NCBI GenBank assembly: GCA_026225945.1
Contig: JAMJFZ010004031.1
Coordinates: forward strand, 4,830,001-4,894,000
Direction: 5' to 3'
DNA from: Cricetomys ansorgei
Taxonomy: Eukaryota > Chordata > Mammalia > Rodentia > Nesomyidae
DNA length: 64,000 bases
Shown here in pieces: positions 37,486-49,383 of this stretch. The notes under the pieces were generated by a model that did no database searches, was not told the DNA's origin, and worked only from the letters and a program-made list of their open reading frames with translations. The translations under genes and the position numbers were made by a program. The number at the start of each line of letters is the position of its first letter. Position 1 is the first letter of the stretch.

Positions 37486-37761
37486 AGGAGAATTGGCCGT
37501 CTTAACTTTTAGCTTGATCAATCTGGCAACAGTAGCAGATCTGTTTTCAGTTGAAGAGGCTTGTATGGGTCACTAAATTTCTGAAAATCTTTCCTCTCTT
37601 TCAAGTTAAAAAGGTTATAGTAAAATCATACTGGTTTTCATAGAATCTGATCTATCTGCCCCAACTAGAATTCCATTTCAGTGTGTTACTGTATAGTATT
37701 TCCAGTTTTGATTCTGTTTAGATGGGGGAATTCTAGGACTTATTGCAAAGCTAAAGAAGTG

Positions 37762-37920
37762 TGTCAGGTACGGTGGCACATGTCTTTAATCCCAGCATTG
37801 GACTTGCAAGGCAAAGGGAGCATATCTCTGAATTCAGGACTAGCCTGGTCTACAAAGCAAGCTCTAGACTTGCCAAGGCTACACAGTAATGGCGACAATG
37901 CTGGAGATCTTACCACTGCA
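37762..37920 (+). mobile_element. B1 SINE
   Basis: GTCAGGTACGGTGGCACATG, TCTTTAATCCCAGCATTGG, GACTAGCCTGGTCTACAAAG and CAAGGCTACACAG are B1 words in order. Confidence 0.85.
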
Positions 37921-38639
37921 CAATGAGTGGCCCAGGAAATCCAAGCCCGGTCTTAGGACGGGGATGCTCCAGACCAGCCGCTGCGCATGGAGCCGTGCCA
38001 CCTGCTAGTTGTCATGCTCTTCTTAGTGTGAGTATCCTTAGAGTATTCTTCTTAGAGCAGCGTATTAGCAGCCATCTGCAGGAGTACTATTTCTGCTTTG
38101 CAGAATTAAGAATCTATCAAACAGGCCTGGGTTTCTGTCTTTGTACATCGCTGTGCCTGGAGGAGTGTTCTTTTTGTCTTCATGGACCTGATTTCCCCCA
38201 GCACTGTGCTGTACATGTTGAGTTCTTGAGCAACACTGCAGCTTGTTCAGGGAGAATGGTTCTGAAAGGATGTCACTTCATGTGTTTTGCTGTTCCAGAG
38301 GTGTGGTGATTTTTAAATCAGGAAAGAGCACCTCCCCGGTCTCTCGGAAAGCCCTGTCGTATTTTCTTAGCCCTTATATACAGAAAGCAAGTGAACACAT
38401 CCTCATTTGCTGGGATTTAGAGATCTCACACCAGTCAAAACCACATCTGCAAGTGTCAGTAAGTAGAATCAGGTGACAGGCATGCAAGTTCCCCCTTACA
38501 ACACTAAAGAATTCTATTTTTAAGTAATACTTCTCAGACTTATTTTGGGGTACCGAATTGTCTGATGGAAATTTGAATGGATATATTTGGGATTTGTGTT
38601 CAAGTGATGATTTTTGATAGAAAAGGCTAACTTTAATTA
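37921..38639. other. Unassigned intron sequence
   Basis: A 128-codon open frame (37923-38309, +) has no recognisable domain and no splice context that I can support. Confidence 0.4.
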
Positions 38640-38951
38640 GGCCTGATGAGATGCCTCCGTGGGTAAGAATGCTTACTGTGAGGACCCTAGTGGCTTCTTA
38701 CTCCCTACACCCACATAAAGAAGCAGAAGTGCTTGATTGTGTGTCTCTGACCCTAGCACTGAGGAGTGGAGACAGCAGATCTTGGGGGATCAGTGGCCAG
38801 ACAGCAGACTAGTGATTACTGAGCTACTCACTGAATGGGAAAAACCCATCTTGAAGAAATAAGGGTACAGCAGGGCACTTGTTCTCTGGCACACACACAC
38901 ACACACACGTGCACGCATGCATACACCACACACACACACACACACACACAG
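38640..38951 (+). mobile_element. B4-like SINE with (CA)n tail
   Basis: GCCTGATGAGATGCCTCCGT, GGGTAAGAATGCTTACTG, CTGACCCTAGCACTGAGG and a (CA)n tail (38891-38951, interrupted) match a B4-like organisation, with heavy divergence. Confidence 0.5.
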
Positions 38952-40344
38952 AGTCAGTTTTGAAGATTATCTTCTATCTAGCCTGTCTTCCAAGCATTGA
39001 CTAGCTCTCTTCTTCAAATGTGATGCAGAGCTATCACTCTCATAACCTATCCTCAAATGAAAAGATTCTTTAGTCTGAGTTCTTGAAATGATATTTTTTT
39101 TGTTTTATTTCACCCCAAGGAGACCAAGTACTCGACAATACAGGAGACAGTCTATTTATTTTACATTCTCTTGGTAAAACCAATTCCTGTTGTTATTACT
39201 CTGAACAGCGAACTGTAACAACTTCATAGGTATTTATATTTGTGTCATACAGTTCATCGTCAACCATGTGTTTTTTTAAAATGTTAATGTATCTTATTGA
39301 GGAAAATAAAACATAATACTTTGAAGGAAGTGACTTTTCTGGGGATAAAAAAATATTAATCTTATTTCCCACTATTTCATTCCTTGTATGGAGCTATTAA
39401 ATTTTGTAATAGAGGTAAATTCTCATTAGTTTATTCAATGATCCCAAATAAGTTTCATCTCCTTTACAGATTCTCTAATTTTTCTCATTTCTTTCAAAAG
39501 CCTACATAGCAATATAATAGGAAGTATTGTTATAGTGACTTTGCAGATGAACATAGATCTTTCAATTCTGTATGTATAATTTGACCATAAATTATTTTAA
39601 TTATAGGAACATCAAGAATAAAATGAAAACCTTTTTAGAATGTTCTTTGTATCCTGATAGGAAAAATACTTTTTTTTTTTCCCTAATGATTTTAGTCACA
39701 TCTTAACATTTGGTTGTTTAAAAATGGAATCAAGGAAAAGCAGAAGTTCCCTCTGGAGCTGTAACTCAGCTCATTACCTTAATGTTTTTCCCTGCCCTGA
39801 GAGCAGCAGTGAGGGTTGAATTTGGTCTGGGTTTCCTGATTCATCGAATCAACCAGTCAGACCTCCGAATGCTCGATATTAACCCGATTGGGAATCCTAT
39901 GCCACACTATCTTAGCTCTTTAGTTTGTTCACGTAACAGTCCAACAGGATCATCACTGCCCAAGACAGTGCTGGCTGTAACTGGCAGTGCAGCTTTTCTC
40001 ATGCAAGAATAAGTCCACCGTCCGTATAAACGGAACTCTGAAAGCTCGCTGGTATGGCGTTTGGGTTATGCAGCAGCGTAAGTACAACTTTGAATCCTTT
40101 CTCCTGATCCCTTGTAGCGTGGGAATTCACCAGGCATGTGGGCGGCCAGGAAAAGAGAACCTCTTATATGAAGTGGCAAGATCTGCTACATACAAGGACC
40201 CACTGTCGGCGTTAGACATTGCACATAAGGGAGAGGCACATGGCTAGTCTTAGAGCACCTCCCAGTAACAAATAGCAACAAAACTGCCTGAAAACGAACT
40301 TTAAAAATTATTCATTCTACTCAGAACAGCTTAGAAATGGTCTA
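38952..40344. other. AT-rich to unique intron sequence
   Basis: No repeat is recognised. The 39780-40250 stretch has more balanced base composition and two overlapping open frames without family resemblance; it could be conserved non-coding DNA. Confidence 0.4.
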
Positions 40345-40497
40345 TCAAGGCAGGAACAGAGGCTCACACCAGTAATGCAGCACACGAGGTTGAGGTCAGG
40401 GGCTGCCATGAGTTTGAGTCTAATTTGGGCTGTGTACTGAGTTCCAGACTCGCCTGGGCTACAGAGTGAGACCATGCTCAATAAACAAACAAACAGG
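40345..40497 (+). mobile_element. B1-like SINE, diverged
   Basis: GAGGCTCACACCAGTAATGC, GAGGTTGAGGTCAGG, ACTCGCCTGGGCTACAGAG and GAGACCATGCTCAATAAAC are in B1 order. Confidence 0.7.
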
Positions 40498-40969
40498 TGA
40501 CAGGGGAGCAATAAAGTGACTCCTAATGACTTTCTGCTGTGTACATATCCCCATAGACCAGTGTCTCACTCAGCCGTCATCAGAGAAGCTCCCCCTGCAG
40601 CCAATGGGAACAAACGCAGAGACCCGCAGGCATACTTTATGGAGAGAGAGGCCTTGGAACACTCAGTCCTAAAAGGGATGTGTCTATCAAATCCCTCCCT
40701 TTAGGATTCAGGGAACCCTGCAGACGAGGAGGTGGAAAGAGTGTAAGAGTCAGAGGGGATGGAGGACACCCAGGAAACAAGGCCCTTTAAGTCAACAAGA
40801 TCAAAGCTCATATGAACTCCCAGAGGCTGAGGTGGCATGCATGGGTCTGCACCAGGCCTTCCGGATATCTGTTACAGCCTCCGGTTCAATGTTTGCAATG
40901 GGATTCCTGAGTGCGTGAATGAGTGGGTTTCTGATTCTTATGCCTTCTCTTGGGCTCTTTTAGTTTATT
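40498..40969. other. Unassigned intron sequence
   Basis: No exon or repeat is recognised. Confidence 0.4.
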
Positions 40970-41130
40970 GCTGGGCAGTGGTGGCACACACCTTTAATCC
41001 CAGCATTCAGGAGGCAGAGGTGGGTGGATCTCTGTGAGTTCAAGGCCAGCCTCGTCTACAGAGTAAGTTTCAGGACAGGCAGAGTTACAACAGAGAAACC
41101 CTGTCTCAAAAAACAAAACAAATAAAAGAC
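40970..41130 (+). mobile_element. B1 SINE, near full length
   Basis: GCTGGGCAGTGGTGGCACAC, CTTTAATCCCAGCATTC, GAGTTCAAGGCCAGCC and GAGAAACCCTGTCTC then an A-rich tail. The right end reads AGAGTTACAACAGAG, as in the B1 at 48956. Confidence 0.95.
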
Positions 41131-41149
41131 AACAACCAAAATATATTTT

Positions 41150-41650
41150 GTGAGGCTGTCCTGAACTGAGGTAAAGGAGAAGAGTACTTGGGCTCTTGAA
41201 CTCAGAAGGAATTTGGCTGTTCCATCACTTCAGCTATGACAGACCACAGGCTATGCTGCCTGCTCCCAGCAAGGCACCACCCCCTCAAAGGTATGTGACC
41301 TGCAGAAGTGTTTAACTGGAGCTGTAACTAAATTCTCCTTATATGACCATATAAGTTCTCTCCCTCTGGTCCCTGGAAAATACCTAGGTCCCAGCTGTAG
41401 CCCCCAACATGCAAATGGGGCTGTTGTACCTCCACTGTCCTAAACCAATAGGTTTCCCCTGACACCCCTGGATACCAGAAACTCTAACTCTTGCTATATA
41501 TGCAATCCTATTCCTGCAATAAAATGATTCATGCCCAGCTGCCACAGTCTCCCAGGAATTCTGTACATTCCAGGGGCCGCCGCCTGGCTTCCCTCCCCGG
41601 AGCACCTCCGTGGGCTGGAGGAGATGGGAAGCTGCTAGGGGACCCAAAAC
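41150..41650 (+). mobile_element. Possible solo LTR
   Basis: A CTATATATGCAATCC TATA-like element at about 41493 is followed within about 20 bp by GCAATAAAATG, a polyadenylation-like signal, and then GC-richer sequence. This compact layout is LTR-like, but I find no clear TG...CA ends and cannot name the family. Confidence 0.3.
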
Positions 41651-41942
41651 TACAATATTTTAGTTTATTGTTAAAAAAATTTTTTTAATCTTTAAGAATC
41701 CTAAAACCTACGATCAAATTAGTTTTAAAACATTCCATATGTTTGTTTTGGTCTCCGAGAATGTGATTCTAGAAAAACCACCAGAAATGCCGACTGTCGT
41801 CTTCACAAAATGGGTCAAGAATCCTTTTCCTTACTCTGAGTTATCCTCTTTGTCAGTGGAATTCACGTTGTGCTTGTTGGCTCTCGGAGCCCCTACTGAT
41901 ACAGACTGGAGTGGAAGAGATCGAGCTTTCTAAATGTATCAT

Positions 41943-42075
41943 TTACTTCTTCCTTGACAGTTTCATACACGTATATAATTAATTTTAGTCATTTTCGCCC
42001 ATTACCCTCTCTCCTCCTCTCTTTCCCGCTGAAACATGTCTTCTCAGGAACCCGGTGCACCTTCATGTCTGTGTT
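41943..42075 (-). mobile_element. Lx-type L1 3' UTR fragment
   Basis: TCTTCCTTGACAGTTTCATA, TTAGTCATTTTCGCCC and ATTACCCTCTCTCCTCCTC match the antisense 3' region of older rodent L1s. Confidence 0.6.
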
Positions 42076-44047
42076 TTTGAAGTAACTTTAGAGAGAGGTT
42101 GCTCCCCAGTAGTGCAGTCGTCACCTTTAAATATGTCATTTCATGAATATTTGAAGTGTAATGAGACTCTTTTGTCACAAACGTTTCCGTAAGTCTGATA
42201 CTGAGAGAGAAAGGGATGAAAACAAATAGTTACTCTTTGTGTGCTACAGTAATTTGATAATGTCACAGTTAAAAGGCTGATGCTTAGCCAGACTTCCAGA
42301 CAGTCCTAAACCACAGGGTTTAGTAACTCAAGTCCTCTTTGCAGTAGCAAAGGGAAGGCAGGTGCAAATGATGGCTGCCTCCTGCTAACCGGTAATCTCT
42401 TGTAAGTATTTTCAGAGTGTTTCGTCTATGTGCTCTTCGAACAGCTATGATTCAAAAAGAGTGCGGGACAGCCCCAATTTTTATATGGCTTTCCAGAAGT
42501 TACTCAATAAAAACGGGGAGGGTTACATTAAGAACAGACAGAATTAAAAAGTGAAAAGTGAGGGGCACTTTCGATACACTTATGTGGGCAGCTGCATTCT
42601 GGACTCTAGAAGCTCTAGAGTCTCCTGCTCCGGTGTGAGGCATGGCCCCCACTATCCTCTACAGTGTTCCTTTATTAGGGTAAAGTAAAATGGGGTAAAA
42701 TGCGGGGAGACCCCTGCCTAAACTTGAAGCCTGACTCATGTACCCCAGAACATGAGAGTGAACAGCAACCGAATGTCTCAGAGCCTGGGATCCTTTATCT
42801 GTGTGGGAAAGATCATAAGCCATCTCCTTCACCTGATGGTGGAGAACACATGAGCTGACCCCTCCATGTGGCCTCCTAATCTAAGGAATCTTAGGAATCT
42901 AAGCTGCTCTTCTGATGTTGTTTATTAATGTTATTACACATCTAGAGAAAGGAATTACAAAGCAAAGACCCCTGCAGGGGGACACCAATGTCTCAGCTGA
43001 AAGGAGGATCCTGGGTGTCTGAAGTGTGAGGAGGAGCCTAGTGACTGTCTCACACTCCAGCTTTAAAGCTGTGGTCTCTCTTATCCTTGACTCATTTTTC
43101 CACACAGGCAGGACCATCAGCTGAACTACAAAAGGACTCTGGGAATGTTTTTTGAGTGGCTGATTTTTAAATACTTGAATGAATTGAATGATTGAGATGA
43201 TTTGAAATACTTCTATAGTTCTGTTTAGTTGCAATGGACTTACTGAATTCTGTAGGTAATCCATGCTTACAAAATGGTTTTAAGGATATTAGTGTAAATA
43301 CATGATTGGCTTAAAGGTGAAATTGCCTTAAGTACAGCGTGGATGAAAGAAAGGCCTCTATAATTGTCGAGCAATATTCCCATTTAATAAATTATCACCT
43401 GGACCATTCCTAGTCTCAGCCTTCCTCCATAGTTAAGTTGTTTAAAGATGGGGTACACCGCTTCAATTTCACCCTCTTGAAAAGTACTGGGATGTCCGAA
43501 CAAACTTCTAATTCTACTCAAGTCCAATCTAGAAAAATCATCTAGCATCTAAAATATAGTCCAGGACTTGATCATACAGCCCCTGAGACTCCTCTGGTCC
43601 TTAGTGGAAGGCAGCCGGTTGCTACTTTTCTGTGTTTGAGTTTCTCAATAGCCACCGGATCTCATGTGATTGCCCACACTATACAGTCGCAGATTACTTT
43701 TTGGTATATTCAGGGAAAAGGAATGCTCTTAAAAAAATATTCACACAAGTTTGTGGTCCTCATGGTCTTGGTGAATATACCTAAGAAATGTTTGTCTTCA
43801 TTTTGGTATCGAAAATGTGATAGAATGATCAGGCCAGCTTCGTTAGTTCATCTTCCAGGCACTGTAATCAATAGTTAATTCACCCATCCGCAGAGCGGCC
43901 CAGTGCTCAGTCTTCTAGCCAGTGAGCATCAGGTTTCTCCATGTAGACAAGCAGGGAACATGGTTTTCTAAAACATGTAAATGTGTGTGAATATGCACAT
44001 GCCTCTCAAAGTTCCAGATGATTACTTCTAACTTTTACTTTTTTTAG
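42076..44047. other. Unassigned intron sequence
   Basis: No exon or repeat is recognised. A 121-codon minus-strand frame (42899-43264) has no family resemblance. Confidence 0.4.
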
Positions 44048-44086
44048 AAAAGAAGAGACTTATTTGGGACCAATAAATTCTGCCAG
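44048..44086 (+). other. Candidate 39-nt in-frame cassette microexon
   Basis: A pyrimidine-rich acceptor (TTTTACTTTTTTTAG), with a branch-point-like TTCTAAC whose branch A is 16 nt before the AG, is followed after exactly 39 nt by a strong donor CAG|GTAAGG. The 39 nt are 13 open codons (KRRDLFGTNKFCQ) in the phase-0 frame of the flanking ZNF385B exons, so inclusion would insert 13 residues between FNT and MDP without disrupting the frame. Pseudo-exons of this kind do occur by chance in long introns, and the branch spacing is short. I do not recall a described isoform with this insert. Confidence 0.3.
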
Positions 44087-44620
44087 GTAAGGGATTCTGG
44101 TAGCTGGAGCTGTGTGGCAAGGAGTTGATTTATTTGCTTTTCCTTTTAAGAACTTTGTTATGATTATTTCCCAGCAAACATCGACAGACTTTTTGTGTGT
44201 GAAGAACTAACACGAGCTAAACTGACACCACTAAAGCAACAAGCATTTGATCACTTAAAACTCATATCTTACATTTAATAAATTGTTGAAAGCATTCATT
44301 TTTAACTATTAAATGTCTACAAACTGCCAATTAAATCTTTAAAAATAATGCTTTGGTGTGTAATTGCAATTCTTTCAATAATTTACCTTAATGTTCGAGA
44401 TATGAAATCATTATTATACACATAAGTAATTTTTCACTTGGTAAATTTAATTAGTTGACATTTTAGAGTTTATAAGAATTTCTTTATTAATCAAGAACAC
44501 ATTATTCATTCTGGAAATCACTAAATGAATAATAGAATTACCACTGTCATGTGACTTCCTGAGGAAATGTAAGGAAACATCTATTCAACCCAGATACTGA
44601 GGGAATGTATTCTGTCCAAG
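44087..44620. other. Repeat-free AT-rich stretch, candidate conserved non-coding element
   Basis: No transposon words are seen; the stretch is rich in AATTAA, TAATTA and TTTAAT homeodomain-type words and lies just downstream of the candidate microexon. Conservation cannot be judged from one sequence. Confidence 0.3.
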
Positions 44621-44909
44621 TTTATTGTCCCAGTTCTTTCATTGAGTTTATTGGGCTTCTTGGCCCAGTAAGTGTGTGTGTGTGCATCACTCAAACGTAG
44701 CTAAACTACCAAAAAGTCTTGTGGGCAACATACAGGCATCTGTGTCACTCAGGAGTCCCACCACAACACAGACAACTTAAATAAACTGCAGTACCGAAGA
44801 GCCCCCTGGGCAGCTTGCAAGCAACTTCATGACTGAAGCAGCCCCATAGTCCTTTGCTCACTCCTTTTGTAGCCTTGGGGAAGAGAGAGACCTCATAGAG
44901 GATAGCATG

Positions 44910-44946
44910 AAGGCTCTGAGGGGCTCCATAAGCCCCTCAGAGCCTT
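44910..44946. repeat. Perfect 16-bp inverted repeat with 5-nt loop
   Basis: AAGGCTCTGAGGGGCT, loop CCATA, then AGCCCCTCAGAGCCTT. All 16 positions pair. The arms do not extend further, so it is shorter than a typical pre-microRNA. Confidence 0.95.
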
Positions 44947-45463
44947 GTAGGCTCCTCCTCTCTCCATTGGGGCATCACAGCTGCTCTGATTCAGTGTGGT
45001 GATGATCACATCCAACCCAGAGGAAACAACTCCGCCACAATCATTGATTTACTCAACAGGCCTCATTATGACCTTAGAGAATGGCCATCTCACTAGTGAG
45101 AAGACAAACAAAAGAATGGACGTAATAGTAATTACTCTCATCATTTTAGATCATTGCAGGAAGACATAAGATAAGACTTCGGAATATTAGCACTTTCTAC
45201 TTTTGAAAAATTTGAAAACCTTTTTATGATGCTGCAAATCTAAATCGCACCCACACAGCTCAGGCATTCAAGGTGAGACTTCAGAACCCAAGGCACCAGC
45301 ATTCTTTTCAAGGGATTGAACAGACCCGCACCTAGAGCATCTATAACCCTTTAACACTTTTCTTTTAATTAAATCATTCCTTGAATAAAAATGTTATATA
45401 GCTCTTTTAGACTTTCTATTGCTAAGACAAATACTTGAGAAAAACAACTTAAGGGAAGGATGC

Positions 45464-45829
45464 TGTAGTGGTTTGAATAAAAATGGCTCCCATAGGCCCA
45501 TAGGGAGTGGCACTGTTAGGAGTTGTGGCCTTGTTGGTGTAGGTGTGGCCTTGGAGGAAGTATGTCATTGGGGGAGGGCTTTGAAGTTTCAGAATTCAAG
45601 TCAGACCCAGTGACTCACTCTCTCTTTCTGCTGCCTGCTGATCCAGATGTAGAACTCTCAGCTACTTCTCCAGTACCATATCTGCCTGCATGCCACCATG
45701 CTTCCTGCCCTGACGATGATGAACTAAACTTCTAAACTGTATACCAGATCCAATTAAATGTTTTCCTTTATAAGAGCTGTCATAGTCATGGTGTCTCTTC
45801 ACAGCAATAGAAACCCTAACTAAGACAGA
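45464..45829 (+). mobile_element. ORR1-like MaLR (ERVL) solo LTR
   Basis: Starts TGTAGTGGTTTGAATAAAA and ends CCTAACTAAGACA, with TG...CA ends. Interior words include GGAGTGGCACTGTTAGGAG, GTGTGGCCTTGGAGG, GTAGAACTCTCAGCTAC, CAATTAAATG (polyadenylation-like) and TCATGGTGTCTCTTCAC. No internal genes. The open frames across it are LTR by-products. Confidence 0.85.
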
Positions 45830-47694
45830 TGCATAGTTATTTTTCATCATCGTGACCAAAATACAAAAGAAAACACAACTTAAAATGGGTAACTTTCTTC
45901 TAGACCACAGTCGACAATCCTTGGCTCTGTTTATTCTGGGCCTGTGATGGAGCAGAGCATTGTGATGTCAGGATGATGTGGCAAAGGCTACTCATGACGA
46001 TAGGAAGCAGGGTATGAGGGAGGGACTGAGAGCAAGGTATAACCCTCAGCAGCATGTGCCCAGTGATCTACTTCCTCCAGAGAGCCTGACCTCCCACAGG
46101 TTCACTATCTCCCTAACACCACCAGTGAAAGTTTAAACATTGAGCCATCTGCTACCAATGTGGAGCATTTTATATTCAAGCAATAGGAGGAGAGATTTCT
46201 TTGGGATTCAGTCTGTTGCGGCAGGGATGGCATGATGACCTCAGCAGCTGGTGTCCTGATGGGCAGAGAGGATGAAATAGATGCTGTACTGAAGGGTTCC
46301 CTCCTTCTTGCCCTCTGACTCCACCTGGGTTCCCCAGACTGTGGGTGGTGCCTCTCGAGTTCAGATGGGTCCTCCCCACTTAGCTGATGCTCTCTGGAAA
46401 TGTCCTCACAGATACTTCAGAGGTGAGCTTTACTTATCTCCTAGGTGCTTTCTCAATCCAAACTGGCACTCAGAATTTGCCATCAAAATAGATATCTACG
46501 AGAGTGATAAGAGGGATTTAGACAAGAGGAAAACATGGGTGTTTTCCAAAAATTTATATAAGGAAATGAATCACTGTCAGGAGAAAATAGAGTGTATTTC
46601 TAAGTGAGAGGCAGGAGGATAAGATTTTGATATGGCTAGCTGTAAGTCATTCAAATGAAGGCAGCAAAGCAGGAAACAAGGAAGCCATTAAAATGGCTCT
46701 TATGTCCCAACTGAATTGACTCTGTAAGGAAACCTATGATCTTATACCTGTGGGAGCCAAATCTGGTACCAGTGTCTTGCAGGGACTCCTTAATATGCTT
46801 TGAGAAGCAGGTGGATGGAAACCTGTCTGCCTCTATATTTGGAGTATTTGCCCATGACTTACCCTTCAGGGTGGAGAATAGGAAGCAATGTTTGCAGGCT
46901 GATGTGGTACAGATGTCAGATTTGAGCGGGATAAAGTTGTATTAGAATGTTTTTGAAAAAGAATTTAAGGGGAACATTTCTATTCAAGGATTGTGTTGGA
47001 TCTAGCCCTAATTATCTTGGTTTAATAAAAATTTTAAACTAGAATATTTTTAGTTCATATTTTGTGTGTGCTTCTGTGTCATACCATAGGAAAAACCAGG
47101 ACATATGCATTTATTTCAAGCAATGACAATTTTTATTTTTAAGATTAATTTTCCATAGATTTTAAAATGAGTGATTTTAAAATGAGGAAAAAATGTGCAT
47201 TCTAGCTGTGGTTTAACGCATGTGATTATTCACGTTTTTAGAAGCACATTGATCTAAAGATAAAGTATTAGTATAGACATACAGCAAAGACAAGCAAATG
47301 GGCATGCAGGAGCTAGTGTTTGGTCGACGTCCACACGGTTTTATCCTTTGTATTTCATGTCCTATGTGATGGGAAGTAGTTTACACAGTGTGAGAATAGA
47401 AACTATCTCAATGAAAGGCTCTTTTGTTAACTTTGAAAATGTGGGGATTTTAATACTGCCAGTTAAGCTAGTCGATTTTATTTTTACGCCTAATACAAAT
47501 TGATATGCTAATATACCCGAAGGAGCCAACAGAAAGTATTTAGATATACACATCTGAAAATAAAATAAATACCTAATGCTTTCTCTCCTGACTTTTTGGG
47601 AATTTTTTTTTTTTTTGCTCCACTGGTGTTTTTGTTTGTTCATTTGTTTGTTTAGCTTGGTTTCGTTCTGTCTAATTCTTATATAATAAAATTC
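45830..47694. other. Intron sequence with possible ancient repeat debris
   Basis: 45840-46140 and 46190-46470 contain words of old rodent LTR-type repeats (CAGTGATCTACTTCCTCC; TCCCCAGACTGTGGGTGG), too decayed to classify. The rest is AT-rich and unassigned. A T-tract lies at about 47607. Confidence 0.4.
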
Positions 47695-47768
47695 AAGGGC
47701 TGTGAGGTAGGACAGTGGTAACACTTGCCTAGCGTTCAAGAGGCTCTGGGCTAGGATGTGAAACCATT
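47695..47768 (+). mobile_element. ID-like SINE
   Basis: GGACAGTGGTAACACTTGCC, TAGCGTTCAAGAGGC and TCTGGGCTAGGATGTG resemble an ID head. Confidence 0.6.
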
Positions 47769-47864
47769 TCCACCACTCCTGTTTTTATAGTTGCAATTTA
47801 TTTACTATCACCTCTCCCAACTCCTAAACGTATAGCAAAAAGTAGGCTAATTCCAGTAACTTTG

Positions 47865-48110
47865 AATTTTTATTTTTTGGAGAATTTCATGCATGTAATA
47901 CACCGTATTCACTTCATTTCTACCCCTTCCTCCACCAACTTCTCTTGGTGTTCCCCACCCCCCTTCTCAAATTCATTACCTCTTTTCTATAATTATTATT
48001 GTGAGGTATATACATACATATATATTATATATATATAATATATATACATAAATCACAATGATCACATATATATCGCACATATATATGTATGTCTTCTCCT
48101 GTTGTTATAT
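47865..48110 (-). mobile_element. Lx-type L1 3' fragment with TA-rich repeat
   Basis: TTATTTTTTGGAGAATTTCAT, GCATGTAATACACCGTATTC and CTCTTGGTGTTCCCCACC match antisense L1 3' sequence, followed by a TATATA-rich stretch (48005-48095). Confidence 0.55.
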
Positions 48111-48955
48111 GTGACATATATAACAATAATTCTATCCTCTTTCTTGCTGTGTGTAAGTTCTCCAAAGTGCTAATTTTATACTTTGTTGATTTGTAATCAC
48201 CATCAGGGATAGTACTTATTTCTCCTTTCTCAAATGTCATCAACTAATCCAATGCTAACTTCTGAGCTTGGGAGGTTTCCTAATTGGCGGTGTCAGTTGA
48301 CCTGTCCTTGTTCCTGTCCCACCTGTTGATGAGTAATCCTTCGCTCGTCCTCTGCATTGTCTTGTGAACGGCCAGTTGTCTGATGTTAATGCTGGGGATT
48401 AATTTGTAGGGTACACGAGAGAATCATTGCTCAGTCTCCTTTTATCTGCTCCCCAGATAGAATTGTATCTTTTTCTAAGTGTGATGGCTCTATACTATGT
48501 TTTTTCCTTCGGCTGAATACTTTCCTTACTGTATATTTTCCCCAAAACGTACTTTTTTATATGGAAGCCAAAAGGAACCAGAGGCTATAAATCAAAACGT
48601 TGCTTGATCAATATTTAAACAAGGATTGCATATTAACCAAGCTCTTATATGCATCTTAGTGTTCATTTGTAAAATACTTTCCAGTACAGTGAATTTCAAT
48701 CCATGGGACATGAAAGCTAATAAATTATTTTAAAATAAAGATAACACACTTTCTGTTCTGTAATAAGAGCCTGACATTTACAACTTTGCCGTAAATCAAA
48801 ACGTAAGTTGAATATATCCCTAGTAACTATCACTGAGGTTATCCGAGACAATGCTGAGCATTGTCGCTTCCTTCAAGGAAGACATTAACAACTTCATTTT
48901 AACCTTAACACCTGGGTCCTTGGTTTTCTTGTAGTATGACTCTAAGATTTCTCAG
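48111..48955. other. Unassigned intron sequence
   Basis: The first part may be further Lx debris; the remainder is AT-rich without recognised features. Confidence 0.4.
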
Positions 48956-49112
48956 TGGGGCAGTGGTGGCACACACCTTTAATCCCAGCAGTAGGGAGAA
49001 AGAGGCAGGCAGGTCTCTGTCAGTTCAAGGCCAGCCTGGTCTACAGAGTGAGTTCCAGGACAGCCAGAGTTACAACAGAGAAACCTGTCTCAGGGATATA
49101 TATATATATAAT
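48956..49112 (+). mobile_element. B1 SINE with short (AT)n tail
   Basis: GGGCAGTGGTGGCACACACC, TTTAATCCCAGCAGTAGG, GTTCAAGGCCAGCCTGG, GAGTTCCAGGACAGCC and GAGAAACCTGTCTCAGG. It lies about 270 bp upstream of the second ZNF385B exon. Confidence 0.95.
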
Positions 49113-49383
49113 TTCTCACGGCTCCTTTCGTGGATACTAGATTGCTTGGATGTGATGATTCTCTCGTGGTCCTTTTTATGTTATGACTTCAAACAGGTTT
49201 GATTTGCTTTTGTTTTTACTCTTAATTCCTAGAGACAGGAACATTACTGAGGAGTGATACTCTTTGATAGCCCCATTTGGGAACTAGAGGTTAAAACCAT
49301 AAGCAGTAGTGCTGCTCCTCTCAGTTGCTGTCTTTCCTTCAGGGCTAATTTTGACTTTTTGTTTTTCATCATTTGTCCTTCAG

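Larger units (their letters stand above)
19229..49383 (+). other. Zfp385b: ZNF385B intron, 30,155 bp, phase 0
   Basis: The intron runs from the GTGAGT donor after the FPNFNT exon to the TTCAG acceptor before the MDPVQ exon. About half of it consists of recognisable repeats: Lx-type L1 fragments, a hAT element, a 5-kb LINE-1 with nested insertions, an ORR1-like LTR and many SINEs. A candidate 39-nt cassette exon lies at 44048-44086. Confidence 0.9.

Noticed and set aside
37923..38309. 128-codon + frame as an exon
   Set aside because: Starts right after a B1 element, has no family resemblance and lacks supporting splice signals.
45419..45735. Overlapping + frames as coding sequence
   Set aside because: They lie within an ORR1-like LTR with TG...CA ends.
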